A stretch of DNA of 33,127 bases from assembly GCA_016926915.1 (NCBI GenBank), contig JAFGNR010000326.1, positions 1 through 33,127 of the forward strand, given 5' to 3'. The notes under the pieces are model-generated. The model was not told where the DNA came from. It searched no databases and saw nothing but the letters and a program-made list of their open reading frames with translations. Positions 1 through 9,500 of the stretch are shown here, in pieces. Every line of letters begins with the position of its first letter. Within the stretch, counting starts at the first letter, position 1. Both the position numbers and the translations under genes were made by a program. Source of the stretch: Anaerolineae bacterium (GTDB lineage: Bacteria; Chloroflexota; Anaerolineae; B4-G1; SLSP01).

Positions 1-402
1 AGCCGGAATGACGCCCAACGTGACGAAAGTCTCCGGCGCTTCCCAGTGATGATTGAAGATGCGCGTGCCCGCATACGTCGTGGCCCGTTCCGCCGTCGTG
101 ATGCCCACCAGGCGACAGCGCGCCTCCTCTGACATCAGCGGGTGCGTGCCCAACGCGACCAGGAAATCCAGGGCGGCGACGCGCTCCCGGAGCAGGTGGT
201 TGAGCAACCGGAACAGCAACGGGAGCGGCGCCGTGCGGGTGCTATCGGGGATGATGACCAGGACACGCTCCCCCGCTCGAACGGCGCTTTCCAGACCCTT
301 TGCCAGGATGGCGTGGACTTCGGCAGGACTCAGGCAAGTAGCTGGCGGGTCGCCGGTGGAGGCAAGCGCCCCGGCGCTTTGCGTAGGGACAGAGACGTTC
401 AC
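1..402 (-). CDS. LarA-like (nickel-dependent lactate racemase family, N-terminal domain) protein, runs off left edge
   Basis: Reading the minus strand from a GTG at 402-400 gives an open frame to position 1: MNVSVPTQSAGALASTGDPPATCLSPAEVHAILAKGLESAVRAGERVLVIIPDSTRTAPLPLLFRLLNHLLRERVAALDFLVALGTHPLMSEE...IFNHHW. The 'IIPDSTRTAP...LGTHPLMSEE...NHHW' pattern resembles LarA/DUF2088 N-termini. Missed by the ORF track because of the GTG start and the window edge. Confidence 0.75.
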   Translation of the reverse strand, partial: MNVSVPTQSAGALASTGDPPATCLSPAEVHAILAKGLESAVRAGERVLVIIPDSTRTAPLPLLFRLLNHLLRERVAALDFLVALGTHPLMSEEARCRLVGITTAERATTYAGTRIFNHHWEAPETFVTLGVIPA

Positions 403-1295
403 CGGTCCAGCTCCCAAGGGGGGAGTTCCGGCAGGAGCGCCTCGAATTCCGCGATACGCGCGGCTTCGTACCCCCCTGCATACTCCCCGTCCAAGAACCT
501 GGCGGCGGCCTCCTCATGGAAACGCTGCCACGCTTCCGCCTCATGGCCCGGCAAGATGGGGTAGAACAGGGCAGCGTTGGCCTTGGCGGCGCGCATATCG
601 CCCGGCGCATCCCCAATCATCAGGATATGCTCAGGAGCATATTTGCCTTTTGCCGCCAGCGCCAGATGCTGTTTCTTCGACCCCATCTCCTGCCCGGCGA
701 TGAGGCGCACATACTGCGCCAGCCCATGTTCCGCCCATTCGCGCTCCAACGCTTCAAGCGGCGTCGCCGAGACCACGATCATATCGGCGCGCCCGGACAG
801 CTGTTGCAGGCTCTCGCGCACGTAGGGGTAGGGACCCACACCGTGGACAATGTCGGCGACGGAGGCATTCACCCCTTCGGTCCAGGCCAGGGCCGTCTCC
901 AGTTCGGCATCCCCGGGATGATCTGCCATGTAAGCGGCCAGCCCGGCGTTGCTCTTGGGATACCCGTCGCTGGCGATGAAGGCCCGTAAACTGGCGGCCT
1001 GGGGCGGGGTGAAGCCCCGCGCCTGTACCTCCAGACGTTCGCGCAGCAGATCGAAGACTTTGACCAACGCGGGCCAGCGATTCACGCCGCGCCATTGCGA
1101 GTAGAGATTCACGAACTCCGCCGCTTCGCGCGCGTATCTGGCCACGGGTTGTAATCCCCAATACTTGATCGTGTTGGGGATGAAGCACTCCTGGTGCTTG
1201 ATTTCCATCGTATCGAACGCGCACCCGTCCGAATCGATGCCGACGAAGAAGTCATGGTCTGGGGTCAACTGCATGAGTTTCTGGGTGTGGGTCAT
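399..1295 (-). CDS. HAD-superfamily hydrolase/phosphatase
   Basis: ORF 399..1340; likely start is the internal ATG at 1295 (MTHTQKLMQL...) preceded by GAGGAGCG. HAD motifs: FVGIDSDGCAFDT (motif I), VVSATP (motif II), ILMIGDAPGDMRAA (motif IV). Confidence 0.8.
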   Translation of the reverse strand: MTHTQKLMQLTPDHDFFVGIDSDGCAFDTMEIKHQECFIPNTIKYWGLQPVARYAREAAEFVNLYSQWRGVNRWPALVKVFDLLRERLEVQARGFTPPQAASLRAFIASDGYPKSNAGLAAYMADHPGDAELETALAWTEGVNASVADIVHGVGPYPYVRESLQQLSGRADMIVVSATPLEALEREWAEHGLAQYVRLIAGQEMGSKKQHLALAAKGKYAPEHILMIGDAPGDMRAAKANAALFYPILPGHEAEAWQRFHEEAAARFLDGEYAGGYEAARIAEFEALLPELPPWELDR

Positions 1296-1372
1296 GATCG
1301 CTCCTCGTTTTGGAATGATGATACTCAATTCTGACGCCACTGCAAAAAGTGGGAACTCACCGCGAGCCGGGT

Positions 1373-1400
1373 TTTACAAGACGAATATCTTTGATATAAT
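1373..1400 (+). promoter_or_regulatory. Predicted sigma70-type promoter with extended -10 (TTTACA-16-TGA-TATAAT)
   Basis: TTTACA at 1373-1378, 16-nt spacer, TATAAT at 1395-1400 preceded by TGA; about 40 nt upstream of the ORF at 1440. Confidence 0.6.
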
Positions 1401-1439
1401 AGGGAAAACGCCCGTATCACGAGCCTGACAAGGAGAATT

Positions 1440-2597
1440 ATGGTGGTCGCTTTCGTCAAACGCACAGCCTCCGCGCGCCGGAGGGTCTTTTCGCTTGCGC
1501 TGGTGCTGGCCGCGGTGCTGGTCGCCTGTAGCCCGGCGCCAAGCCTCACCCCCACGCCATCCCCCACGTCCACGGCGCCCCCTACCCCAACGCCCACACC
1601 GCTCCCCACGGCTACCCCGATGCCCACCCTTACGCCAACGCCTACCGCCACGCCCTCGCCAACGCCGACCCCCAAGCCTACGCACCCGCTGATGATCGAG
1701 GTGATGCGCGAGCAGGTCTATCCCGGCAGCGACATCGTGATCGAGGAGACGCTGGCGCCGGGCGCCAACTACGATCGCTATCTGGCCTCGTATTTATCGG
1801 AGGGTCTCAAGATCTATGCCTTGCTCACCGTGCCGTATGGCGACCCGCCGGAGAGCGGCTGGCCCGCCATCATCTTCAACCACGGATACATTCCCCCCGA
1901 CCAATACCGGACCACGGAGCGATATGTGGCCTACGTGGATGGCTTCGCCCGCAGCGGCTACATCGTCTTCCGGCCCGACTACCGGGGACATGGCAATTCA
2001 GAAGGCGAGCCCTCCAACGCTTATGGGGCAACCGATTATACGGTTGACGTCCTCAATGCCATGGCCTCGGTCCAGCGCCACCCGGCGGCAGACCCGGACC
2101 GGATCGGAATGTGGGGACATTCGATGGGCGGGACGCTGACGCTGCGCGCCATGGTGGTCAATCCGGAGATCAAGGCCGGGGTAATCTGGGCCGGCGTCGT
2201 GGCCTCCTATCCGAATCTGGTGGAACGGTGGCGGGAATGGTCGGCCAGCGCCCCGACGCCGACGCCAGGCGCGCGCAGCGGGCGGCGCTTGTGGGTCGCT
2301 ACGATGTTCGAGGAGTACGGTTCATTCGAGGAGAACCCGGAGTTCTGGGCCGCCATCGATCCTATCACTTACGTGAGCGAGATTTCAGGACCGGTGCAGT
2401 TACACCACGGGACAGCGGATAGCTCCGTACCCGTGGCGCATTCCGAAGAGCTCTTCGCGGCGCTCCAGGAGGAGGGGATCCTTTCCGAGCTCTATATCTA
2501 CCCGGGGGATGATCACAATCTTTCGCCTAGCTTCGGCGCGGCCATGCAGCGCTCGGTGGCCTTCTTCGATGCACACGTGAAGGGGACGGAAGAATAG
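1440..2597 (+). CDS. Alpha/beta-hydrolase (prolyl-oligopeptidase/dienelactone-hydrolase-like) lipoprotein
   Basis: Lipobox-like signal ([12 protein letters not shown]), Thr/Pro-rich linker, then hydrolase fold: [30 protein letters not shown] (nucleophile elbow GHSMGG), [15 protein letters not shown]. Confidence 0.85.
   Translation: MVVAFVKRTASARRRVFSLALVLAAVLVACSPAPSLTPTPSPTSTAPPTPTPTPLPTATPMPTLTPTPTATPSPTPTPKPTHPLMIEVMREQVYPGSDIVIEETLAPGANYDRYLASYLSEGLKIYALLTVPYGDPPESGWPAIIFNHGYIPPDQYRTTERYVAYVDGFARSGYIVFRPDYRGHGNSEGEPSNAYGATDYTVDVLNAMASVQRHPAADPDRIGMWGHSMGGTLTLRAMVVNPEIKAGVIWAGVVASYPNLVERWREWSASAPTPTPGARSGRRLWVATMFEEYGSFEENPEFWAAIDPITYVSEISGPVQLHHGTADSSVPVAHSEELFAALQEEGILSELYIYPGDDHNLSPSFGAAMQRSVAFFDAHVKGTEE
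1543..1685 (+). repeat. Low-complexity Thr/Pro-encoding tract (PTPTPTP linker)
   Basis: Imperfect ACN/CCN codon repetition encoding [47 protein letters not shown]. Confidence 0.8.
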
Positions 2598-2629
2598 AGA
2601 GTCGCCCACGTGTGAAGGTTGGTGAATAA

Positions 2630-2700
2630 GGTTCGTAGTAGCGACTTCAGTCGCTCTTCTCTGCTGTGCGGAAGAACGACTAAAGTCGTTACTACGAACC
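2630..2700. repeat. REPIN/MITE-like inverted-repeat element in a convergent intergenic region
   Basis: GGTTCGTAGTAGCGACTTCAGTCGCTCTT ... AAGAACGACTAAAGTCGTTACTACGAACC: about 29-nt inverted arms with 3 mismatches. Each arm contains its own perfect hairpin (AGCGACT-TC-AGTCGCT and AACGACT-AA-AGTCGTT). Confidence 0.75.
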
Positions 2701-2705
2701 CATCA

Positions 2706-3953
2706 TTACGCGGCCGGGGCTTCGGAAGGGGGCGTAGATACCGGGAGAGCGCTGGCCTTTTCGGCGCGTTTCCGCAGCGTCAGCGGCACGACGATGACGC
2801 CGGTGAGCGCCAGCAACGCCAACGCCGCCAGTAGGATAACGCCCACCACGGCCATTGCCGCCTGGAACTGGGGCATCTCCGAAGCCAGCAGGTCCACCGA
2901 CACGCTAGAGGCAGAGATCAGGCCGACGGCGCTGAGATTCCACAGCCCGTGAAAAACGATGGCGACGCCATAGAGCAGCGGCAGCATCCACCGACGGCGT
3001 TTCTGCCAGAAGTAGCCCCATCCCAGACCGGTCAACCCGCAGGTGAGGATATGCATGGCCGTAGCCGGAACACGGGATCCCACGGCCGCGAGCCACTCCG
3101 AAGTTGCTCCCAGACCCATCCCCCCGTTGAGCACACCCTCGACGAGAGCAAAGCCCAATCCGCAGGCCGCCCCCCAGAGAAAGGCAGTCAGCAAGCCAGG
3201 ACGGCGCCAATAGCCAATAACGGCGACCAGCAATGTCTTGACCAGTTCCTCGATAATGGGCGTGGCGACCGCCAGGGTCAGGGCCAACACCCCAATCACC
3301 ACCGGCGACCCCAATACCGCTATCAGATCCTCGGTGGCGGCCATACCCGGCGGCATCTGGGACCAGCGCTCAAACTCCATCAGAAGCCGGTCGACCTCTG
3401 CCTGACCGCCGGGCACGAGTAGGGCCACGGCGATTACGACGACAATGCTGATGAAAAGCGCAACGACCTCGAAGGTAAAAGCCAGCGTGGTAGACGATGC
3501 GCCGGCTGTGGCCATCACGACCACCTGCCTAACGCTGAGGCGGCTTGCACGTCCGGCCGCCAGCAGGCTCCAGGAGAAGAGCGCCAGCGCCGGCAGCACC
3601 ATCGCCAGCACGTGAAAGAAGGCAAACACCGGACGGCTTTGCACCGCCTCCGGGAGCAAGAAGCCGCCCCCCACAATCAGGACCCAGATAGCGACCAGCG
3701 CGGGCCAGGCCTTGGGGAAAAGCAACTCGGCCGGCCGGCCCTGCACCGCGCGAATCCCCATCACGACCCAGACGATGGAAAATCCCAGTCCCAGGAGTCC
3801 CACCATGGCTATCAGGACCGCAGCCAGGGCAGCATCCACCGCCGGTATGAGGGGAAGGATGAACCCGAATAGGAGCAGGCCCGCACTCAACAGGCCGATA
3901 AGGGCGGCGCCAACAATTGCCGCTAACCAGGCTACACGTTTCGTTTGCGTCAT
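2706..3953 (-). CDS. PrsW-family intramembrane metalloprotease-like membrane protein
   Basis: Multi-TM protein with TPIIEELVKTL (EE-K motif), GLGFALVEGVLNG, HILTCGLTGLGWGYFWQKR and YGVAIVFHGLWN, as in PrsW-like proteases. Confidence 0.8.
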   Translation of the reverse strand: MTQTKRVAWLAAIVGAALIGLLSAGLLLFGFILPLIPAVDAALAAVLIAMVGLLGLGFSIVWVVMGIRAVQGRPAELLFPKAWPALVAIWVLIVGGGFLLPEAVQSRPVFAFFHVLAMVLPALALFSWSLLAAGRASRLSVRQVVVMATAGASSTTLAFTFEVVALFISIVVVIAVALLVPGGQAEVDRLLMEFERWSQMPPGMAATEDLIAVLGSPVVIGVLALTLAVATPIIEELVKTLLVAVIGYWRRPGLLTAFLWGAACGLGFALVEGVLNGGMGLGATSEWLAAVGSRVPATAMHILTCGLTGLGWGYFWQKRRRWMLPLLYGVAIVFHGLWNLSAVGLISASSVSVDLLASEMPQFQAAMAVVGVILLAALALLALTGVIVVPLTLRKRAEKASALPVSTPPSEAPAA

Positions 3954-4017
3954 GTTCTATACCTCCGTCCCAGCATCACACCCTGCGTGATTATCGACAG
4001 AATCCGGCAAAAGAAAA

Positions 4018-4041
4018 GGGGATAGAGTCTCCTCTATCCCC
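4018..4041 (-). terminator. Rho-independent terminator (serves the minus-strand gene 4063..5325)
   Basis: Perfect 10-bp stem GGGGATAGAG-TCTC-CTCTATCCCC; on the minus strand it is followed by TTTTCTTTT. Confidence 0.8.
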
Positions 4042-4062
4042 CCTGTTTTCTCACGGAGCCGC

Positions 4063-5325
4063 TCAGTTTTCGACGATGGTAACGCTTTCGACGCGGTCGC
4101 GAGTCACGCCCTCGACGCCCACCGCCGTCTGCACCAATTGCTCGATGACTTCCTTCCCTTCGATGACCTCGCCGATCAAGGGGAAGTTGCCGCTCAGGCT
4201 GGCGGCATCGGCGCCCAGGGAGAAGAAGAACTGCCCGTTGGGCACCATGCCGAACAGACCGGCGCGGTCGAAGGTACCCTGCACCTCGCCGCCGCAGTAA
4301 TACCCCGGCGCGCCATTACCGGTGTTCGTGGGATCCCCGGCTACCGCCGCGAACCCCTCTTGCACGAAGAAAAACTCGGTGTTGTCGTACCAGCCTTCAC
4401 GCGCCAGGAAGAGGAAATTGTTCACGTGGGTCGGCGCCACGTTCGGCAGCAGCGATACGACGATATCCCCCTTGGTTGTGGTCAACGTCACCACATATTC
4501 GGCATCGCTATCAACGGTCATGGCCGGGATCTCGGCGTATTGTCGCTCGCGCAAGGCCAGAAGAGAATCCAGCACCGGCAAGAACGCCTCCAACCCCTGG
4601 TAAGAAAGCCCGTATTGCTGGGTAGGGTAAAGAAGTCCCTCGAAGACAAACGAAGGCGTGCCCGGCAGCTGGATGTCTTGCGACTCCTGCAGCTGCGCCT
4701 CAATCTTCGGCACATGCACATCCTCGTCCAACTCGCGATCGAATTGCTCCACATCCAGCCCCAACTCTTCGGCGTAATCGCTCATTTTGACTCGCGCTTC
4801 GTCCACCGAAAGCGCATTCCACTCGTCGACGCGCCCGAAGAGCAAATTGTACATTTCCCAGAATTTACCCTGCGCGCCGGCAGCTTCAACAGTTTCGGCT
4901 GTGACCATGGCCTTGTCGTGAAAGCTCAACGGGAAGTGACGGTAGACCAGGCGAATATTGGGATGGGCTTTCAAGAACTCGTCGAGGATCGGCACCACGG
5001 CAGAGCAGCCGGGGCACTGAAAATCGGCGTACTCGATCAACGTGATTTCTGCCTCGCCATCGCCGGCGCTCTTGACCCAATCGTCCTCGGTGACGGGACT
5101 CACGGGCAGGGTCATGTCGACGACTTCGCAAATTCCCGGTTCCACCGGCAATTCATCATTGGCGGTCGCCGTCTCTTCCGTGGGCGCCGCAACCGTCTCC
5201 TCGGTGGGGATTTCGGTCGGCTCCGGGCTCGGTTCCGGTGTGGCGGGTTCCGTCGGACTACAGGCACTCAACAGTAAAACAACGGCCATCAAGATGGCCG
5301 TAAATGCCACGAACTTCCGTTTCAT
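4063..5325 (-). CDS. Lipoprotein fusing a DsbA-like thioredoxin domain to a cyclophilin-type PPIase-like domain
   Basis: Likely start at ATG 5325 (MKRKFVAFTAILMAVVLLLSACSP, lipobox). EYADFQCPGCSAVVP...YRHFPLSFHDKA (DsbA/DSBA_4-like with CxxC), then TTKGDIVVSLLPNVAPTHVNNFLFLAREGWYDNTEFF...GDPTNTGNGAPGY...GLFGMVPNGQFFFSLG (cyclophilin-like). Confidence 0.85.
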   Translation of the reverse strand: MKRKFVAFTAILMAVVLLLSACSPTEPATPEPSPEPTEIPTEETVAAPTEETATANDELPVEPGICEVVDMTLPVSPVTEDDWVKSAGDGEAEITLIEYADFQCPGCSAVVPILDEFLKAHPNIRLVYRHFPLSFHDKAMVTAETVEAAGAQGKFWEMYNLLFGRVDEWNALSVDEARVKMSDYAEELGLDVEQFDRELDEDVHVPKIEAQLQESQDIQLPGTPSFVFEGLLYPTQQYGLSYQGLEAFLPVLDSLLALRERQYAEIPAMTVDSDAEYVVTLTTTKGDIVVSLLPNVAPTHVNNFLFLAREGWYDNTEFFFVQEGFAAVAGDPTNTGNGAPGYYCGGEVQGTFDRAGLFGMVPNGQFFFSLGADAASLSGNFPLIGEVIEGKEVIEQLVQTAVGVEGVTRDRVESVTIVEN

Positions 5326-5439
5326 GTGTATACTCCTCATGACCAATTTAGCAGAATTATACCACCAAAATTCTTCGAAACAAGCCTTTGCCGGTGAAAA
5401 CCAGGCGCTTATCCTTCTCCATTCCGCTACAAAAGGCTC

Positions 5440-5540
5440 ACAGATACACACGGATGAACACCGACTCCTCTGTGTACCCCACCTACGATCCGAGATCTCA
5501 ACACAGAGATTCACAGAGACGTCACGGAGATGCACAGAGG
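5440..5540. repeat. Degenerate ACAGAG/CTCTGTGT-type intergenic repeat tract
   Basis: CACAGATACACACGGATGAACACC...CTCTGTGT (5468-5475)...ACACAGAG (5501-5508) ATTCACAGAG ACGTCACGGAGATGCACAGAG; repeated CACAGAG words and an inverted CTCTGTGT/ACACAGAG pair. Confidence 0.5.
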
Positions 5541-5550
5541 GGATTCGGCA

Positions 5551-6591
5551 TTATTTCGCGGCGGGCCGGGATTTAGTCTTCGAACCAGGGGGCCAGAACG
5601 GCGGGCGTTCCATGCGCCACAAGGCATAGCCTCCGGCTGCTACGGTCAAGCCGCCAACGGTGTAGCTCTCCCAGACCCCGGCCTGGGTCACGAACAGGGC
5701 CGCCAATCCCAGCAGGAAAGCCACGATGTAGAGCACTAACACCGCCTCCCGCCGCGTAAGACCGGCATAGGTCAGGCGGTGCGAGGAGTGGTCGGTGCCG
5801 GGCGTCGTCAGGGGATTCAATCTGCGCCGTAAACGCGAGAGGGTGACGAGGGTCGTATCGAAAATGGGCACCCCAAGCACGAAGAGCGGAATCATCCAGG
5901 TGACGAAGGGGACGTTGTTCGGGAAACCGATCTTGATGCCAATCGCCGCCAGCATGAAGCCCAGGAAAAGGCTGCCCGAATCTCCCATGAAGATCGTGGC
6001 CGGGTTCCAATTGTAGATGAGGAAGCCAATACAGGCGGCGGCGACCGCGATCGACAGGGCGCCGACCAGATATTGGCCGGTAAAGGCGCACATCAGCGCG
6101 AAATGGGCCGCCGCGATGGCCGCGATGCCCCCGGAAAGGCCATCCATGTTATCCAGCAGGTTCAGGGCATTGGTAATCCCCACGACCCACAAGACGGTCG
6201 CCCCGTAATTCAACAGCGGAATGCGCAGGGTGGAAATCGAAACGCGGGTGAGCAACAGCAACCCGACGGCGATAAACTGTCCCCCCAGCTTGACCCAGGG
6301 ACTGAGCGTGAAACGATCATCCCAGAATCCCATGAACGAGACCAGGGAAGCGCCCAGCAGAATGCCAAAGAGCTGGTCGAGATTGTATTCCCGGCCGAGA
6401 AACAGGGTGACGATGAGAGTGCTCAAGAAGATCGCCACACCTCCCAAACGAGGCGTGGCGATCGTGTGTACTTTGCGAGAAGGGTCCGGCTGGTCAATGG
6501 CGTTGAGCCGCAGACCCAGCCGCCGCGCCAGCGGCGTTCCCACCACCGCCAGAAACAGCACGCCGGCGAACACCAGCAGGTACGTTGTCAT
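5551..6591 (-). CDS. MraY/WecA-family undecaprenyl-phosphate glycosyl-1-phosphate transferase
   Basis: VHTIATPRLGGVAIFLS, GFWDDRFTLSPWVKLGGQ, ITNALNLLDNMDGLSGG, NWNPATIFMGDSGSLFLGF, DHSSHRL: canonical glycosyltransferase family 4 motifs. Confidence 0.9.
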   Translation of the reverse strand: MTTYLLVFAGVLFLAVVGTPLARRLGLRLNAIDQPDPSRKVHTIATPRLGGVAIFLSTLIVTLFLGREYNLDQLFGILLGASLVSFMGFWDDRFTLSPWVKLGGQFIAVGLLLLTRVSISTLRIPLLNYGATVLWVVGITNALNLLDNMDGLSGGIAAIAAAHFALMCAFTGQYLVGALSIAVAAACIGFLIYNWNPATIFMGDSGSLFLGFMLAAIGIKIGFPNNVPFVTWMIPLFVLGVPIFDTTLVTLSRLRRRLNPLTTPGTDHSSHRLTYAGLTRREAVLVLYIVAFLLGLAALFVTQAGVWESYTVGGLTVAAGGYALWRMERPPFWPPGSKTKSRPAAK

Positions 6592-9500
6592 CAGGGCTCC
6601 TGTATGTCAGGGGTCTCGCCCTGGGGCTGAATCGCCGCAAGCAGCTGCTCGACCACCGCTTTCTGGCTCTCAGGGGCCAGCGTAAGGGCGGTCTGGGCCG
6701 TCTGCACAGCGGTCGCCTGCTGCCCCTCGTAATAGTAGGCAATGGCCAACATCCGGTAGATGTCCCAGAGTTCGCTCATGGTCGGGCAGTACCCAATCGT
6801 GGCTTCCAGATTTTCAATGGAATCGGTCCACAGGCTCTGTTGGGTCTGCAGAACGCCCAGCGCCCGGCGCACTGTGCAATCCTTCGGCTTGATCTCCAGG
6901 GATTGCTCGTAGGCCGCAATAGCGCCGGGAATATCCTGCTCCCGGTTTGCGCGGACATCCGCGATCAGGCTCCATGTCTGCTCGTATTCGGTATCCAGGG
7001 CCAGAGATTGGTCCACTGCCATCTGATAGTTTTCCATAGCATCCAAGTCAAAGGCATAGAGGATAGCCAACTCGTTCCAGAGAATCGGGTTATTGGGACT
7101 CAACACCAGCGCCATCAAGTAATTATCCTCAGCCAGGCCCAGCAAGGCGTTGCGGCTCCCCTCTCCGACGCGCGCGGCCCAGCTGCGATAGAAGCGGGCC
7201 AGGTTGGCGCTGTGGTCGGTGTTCAAAGGATTGATCTCGCGGGCCTCCAACAACACCGACTCGGTCGTGCGGAAAACCTCGGCCCGCTGCGTGTCGGTGA
7301 TCAGCTCGGAAGGCGTTTGGGCCAGTTCGAGATAGGCTTTGCCCAGGAAGAGGAAATAGTAGTCCTCACGCGGCGCCAGTTCAATAGCCCGCTCATAGTG
7401 CGCGATGCCGATTTGCCGCTGGGTAGCATCGGAGTTGTTGGCGAAGGCGCCTCCCTGCTTGTAGATGATGTCGGCGCGAATCAGATCATAGCAATAACGC
7501 CCGATAAGCGGCACGCTGAGTACCAGCAGCACCAGGAACACCACCCAGCTGGCCGTGTGCCCCCAGGACTTGGGTAAATCGGATTCCCACATCAGGATGA
7601 GACCGATAGCGATCAGACTGACGAAAATCAGGCCGTAATAACGCCCCAACACGTTGGCCAGGGTTTCGGCCACGGCTACGACGTCCTCCACGGTCTGAAC
7701 GGGGATTTGCGGCAAGAGCGCCTGCACCCCGGCCAGGATACCGGCAAAGATGAGGAAACCAAAGAAAGCAATCCCGACAAAGGTCAAGGCGATGTTCCAC
7801 CACTCCCGGGGGTCGCGAACCTCCAGCAGCCCCTCACGATGGTATTCGCTAAGGCCAATCACTCCAAAGATGGCTCCGGAAAAGACAACGATCACCAGCC
7901 CACCGGGAGAAGCAAGGTCCTTGGAGCTGATCACGGTCAGCGAGCGCCACATAATCGCGCCGGGATCCGTCGAACGGTTGGGATTGTTGATGAAATCATA
8001 GGCCAGCGTCCCCAGGAGGAACACCGCCATCAAGCTGAGCGCCACCACGGCCGGCCCCCAACTCTCACTCGCCGCGCGCGCCACGCGGCGGCGCGCGCTG
8101 CGCGACCGGTGGGCGTTCTGACCGGATTTCGCGGTGGGTTTGGACGTCCCATTTGCGGCTTCTGCCACCGGCGAGACCAACGCCGGCAACCATTCCAGGC
8201 CCAAAATCACGAGCAGGCCCACAAAGGCCCAGAACGTCGTTCGCGTGGCAGCAATCGCGATACCGAAGTTGATTTCCACAAAATGGCCCAGAATCGCCAT
8301 CAGCAACGCCGCCAGCAGCGTGCTATGGGAATGGAGCACGATTTCACCGGCGACAATCTGGCGGCCGCGCACCCGCAGGCGCAGGGCGTACCAGGTCATA
8401 TAAAGCGCCGTCCCCACCACGAAACCAATGGGAATGGCCACAGCAAAGAAATAAAAACGGCCGATGACGGCGAAGAAAATCGCCAGGCCCAGGGAAATCG
8501 CCGCGATAAGCCCAAAGTAGAGCCAGGCTTGCCCGCGCGTCGTCAACAGACCCAACCAGCGCAACCCCCAATAGAAGACCGCGCCAAACAATACCAGGTA
8601 GACGATCGCTCCCAAGGCCCCCGTAATCACAACCGCATCCAGAGTTTCGTTGTGCGACCGATCCGGAGAAGCCGTGCGAGATTCGTAGTGTCCCAGTTCA
8701 GGCGGATAGAAGCTATTGTAGGCCACGTACATCGACTCCGGCCCATAGCCCACGAGGGGACGAATGGCGTTGAAGGTGTCCTCAGAACCATCGGGGAAAG
8801 CGATCGGTTCATGAGGAGAGACCAGTTCCATGGCGCCTTCCCAGATCAGCGTGCGCACTTTGCCTGAACCGCTTTCCCACTGGAGAATGCGCGTCATACG
8901 GCTAATGGTCGGAACCTGCTGCGCCATGTCCTGGAGCGGCCCTGGAACGTTGATGACCAACAAGACGGCTGCTGCGGCCATCCCCACTACGGCCCATCCC
9001 ATCCATAACCAACGCCAGCCGATACGTTCCACGATGAAGTAAAGCCAGATGCCGCCGAAAGCTAATAGCGCCAGACCGCCCCCCAGGAGCGCGCCGAGAT
9101 TGCCGGGAATGAGTAAGATGAGGGGAGCCGCCAGCAAGCCGGCGCCGGCCAGAGAGCCCACACCCAGAGCGACGCCGTACAAAAGATCCAGGCCCCATTT
9201 CCCGGCGGCCTTGCTTTCCGCGGCAGCCTCCTCCCCCCGCGCTCTCTCATCCGCTGCGGCGGCTGCCGCCTGGCGCTGCAAAAGGATCAGAAGGAGATAG
9301 GGCAGCAGCAGGCCCGCAACGCCAATCCCCAGGAAAGGACCACGACTCTTCGAGTAAACCGTGGTCAAGATTTGCACGACGAAGATGAAAATATAGCCCG
9401 AGGCGCGCAGGATATCGGTTACCCGGGCCTTTTCGCGCCGCAGGATGTCGCCGAAGCTCTCGATGATCCGCGCAACGGTCAACGGCGCAATCATGATCAG

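Noticed and set aside
1325-1675. Minus-strand [21 protein letters not shown]...
   Set aside because: Antisense translation of the Thr/Pro linker repeat; no independent coding evidence.
4138-5277. 379-aa plus-strand ORF opposite the DsbA/cyclophilin gene
   Set aside because: Low-complexity Arg/His/Gln-rich antisense translation of a well-supported minus-strand gene; typical of GC-rich DNA.
8060-8110. GC-rich palindromic run (cgccgcgcgcgccacgcggcggcgcgcgctgcgcg)
   Set aside because: Lies inside the 6591..10067 coding frame and is explained by an Arg/Ala-rich linker (HRSRSARRRVARAASE).
7707-8867. 386-aa plus-strand ORF (and 6585..7577, 9372..10052) opposite the O-antigen-ligase/TPR gene
   Set aside because: Antisense shadow ORFs without recognisable domains; the minus-strand frame has clear TM and TPR structure.
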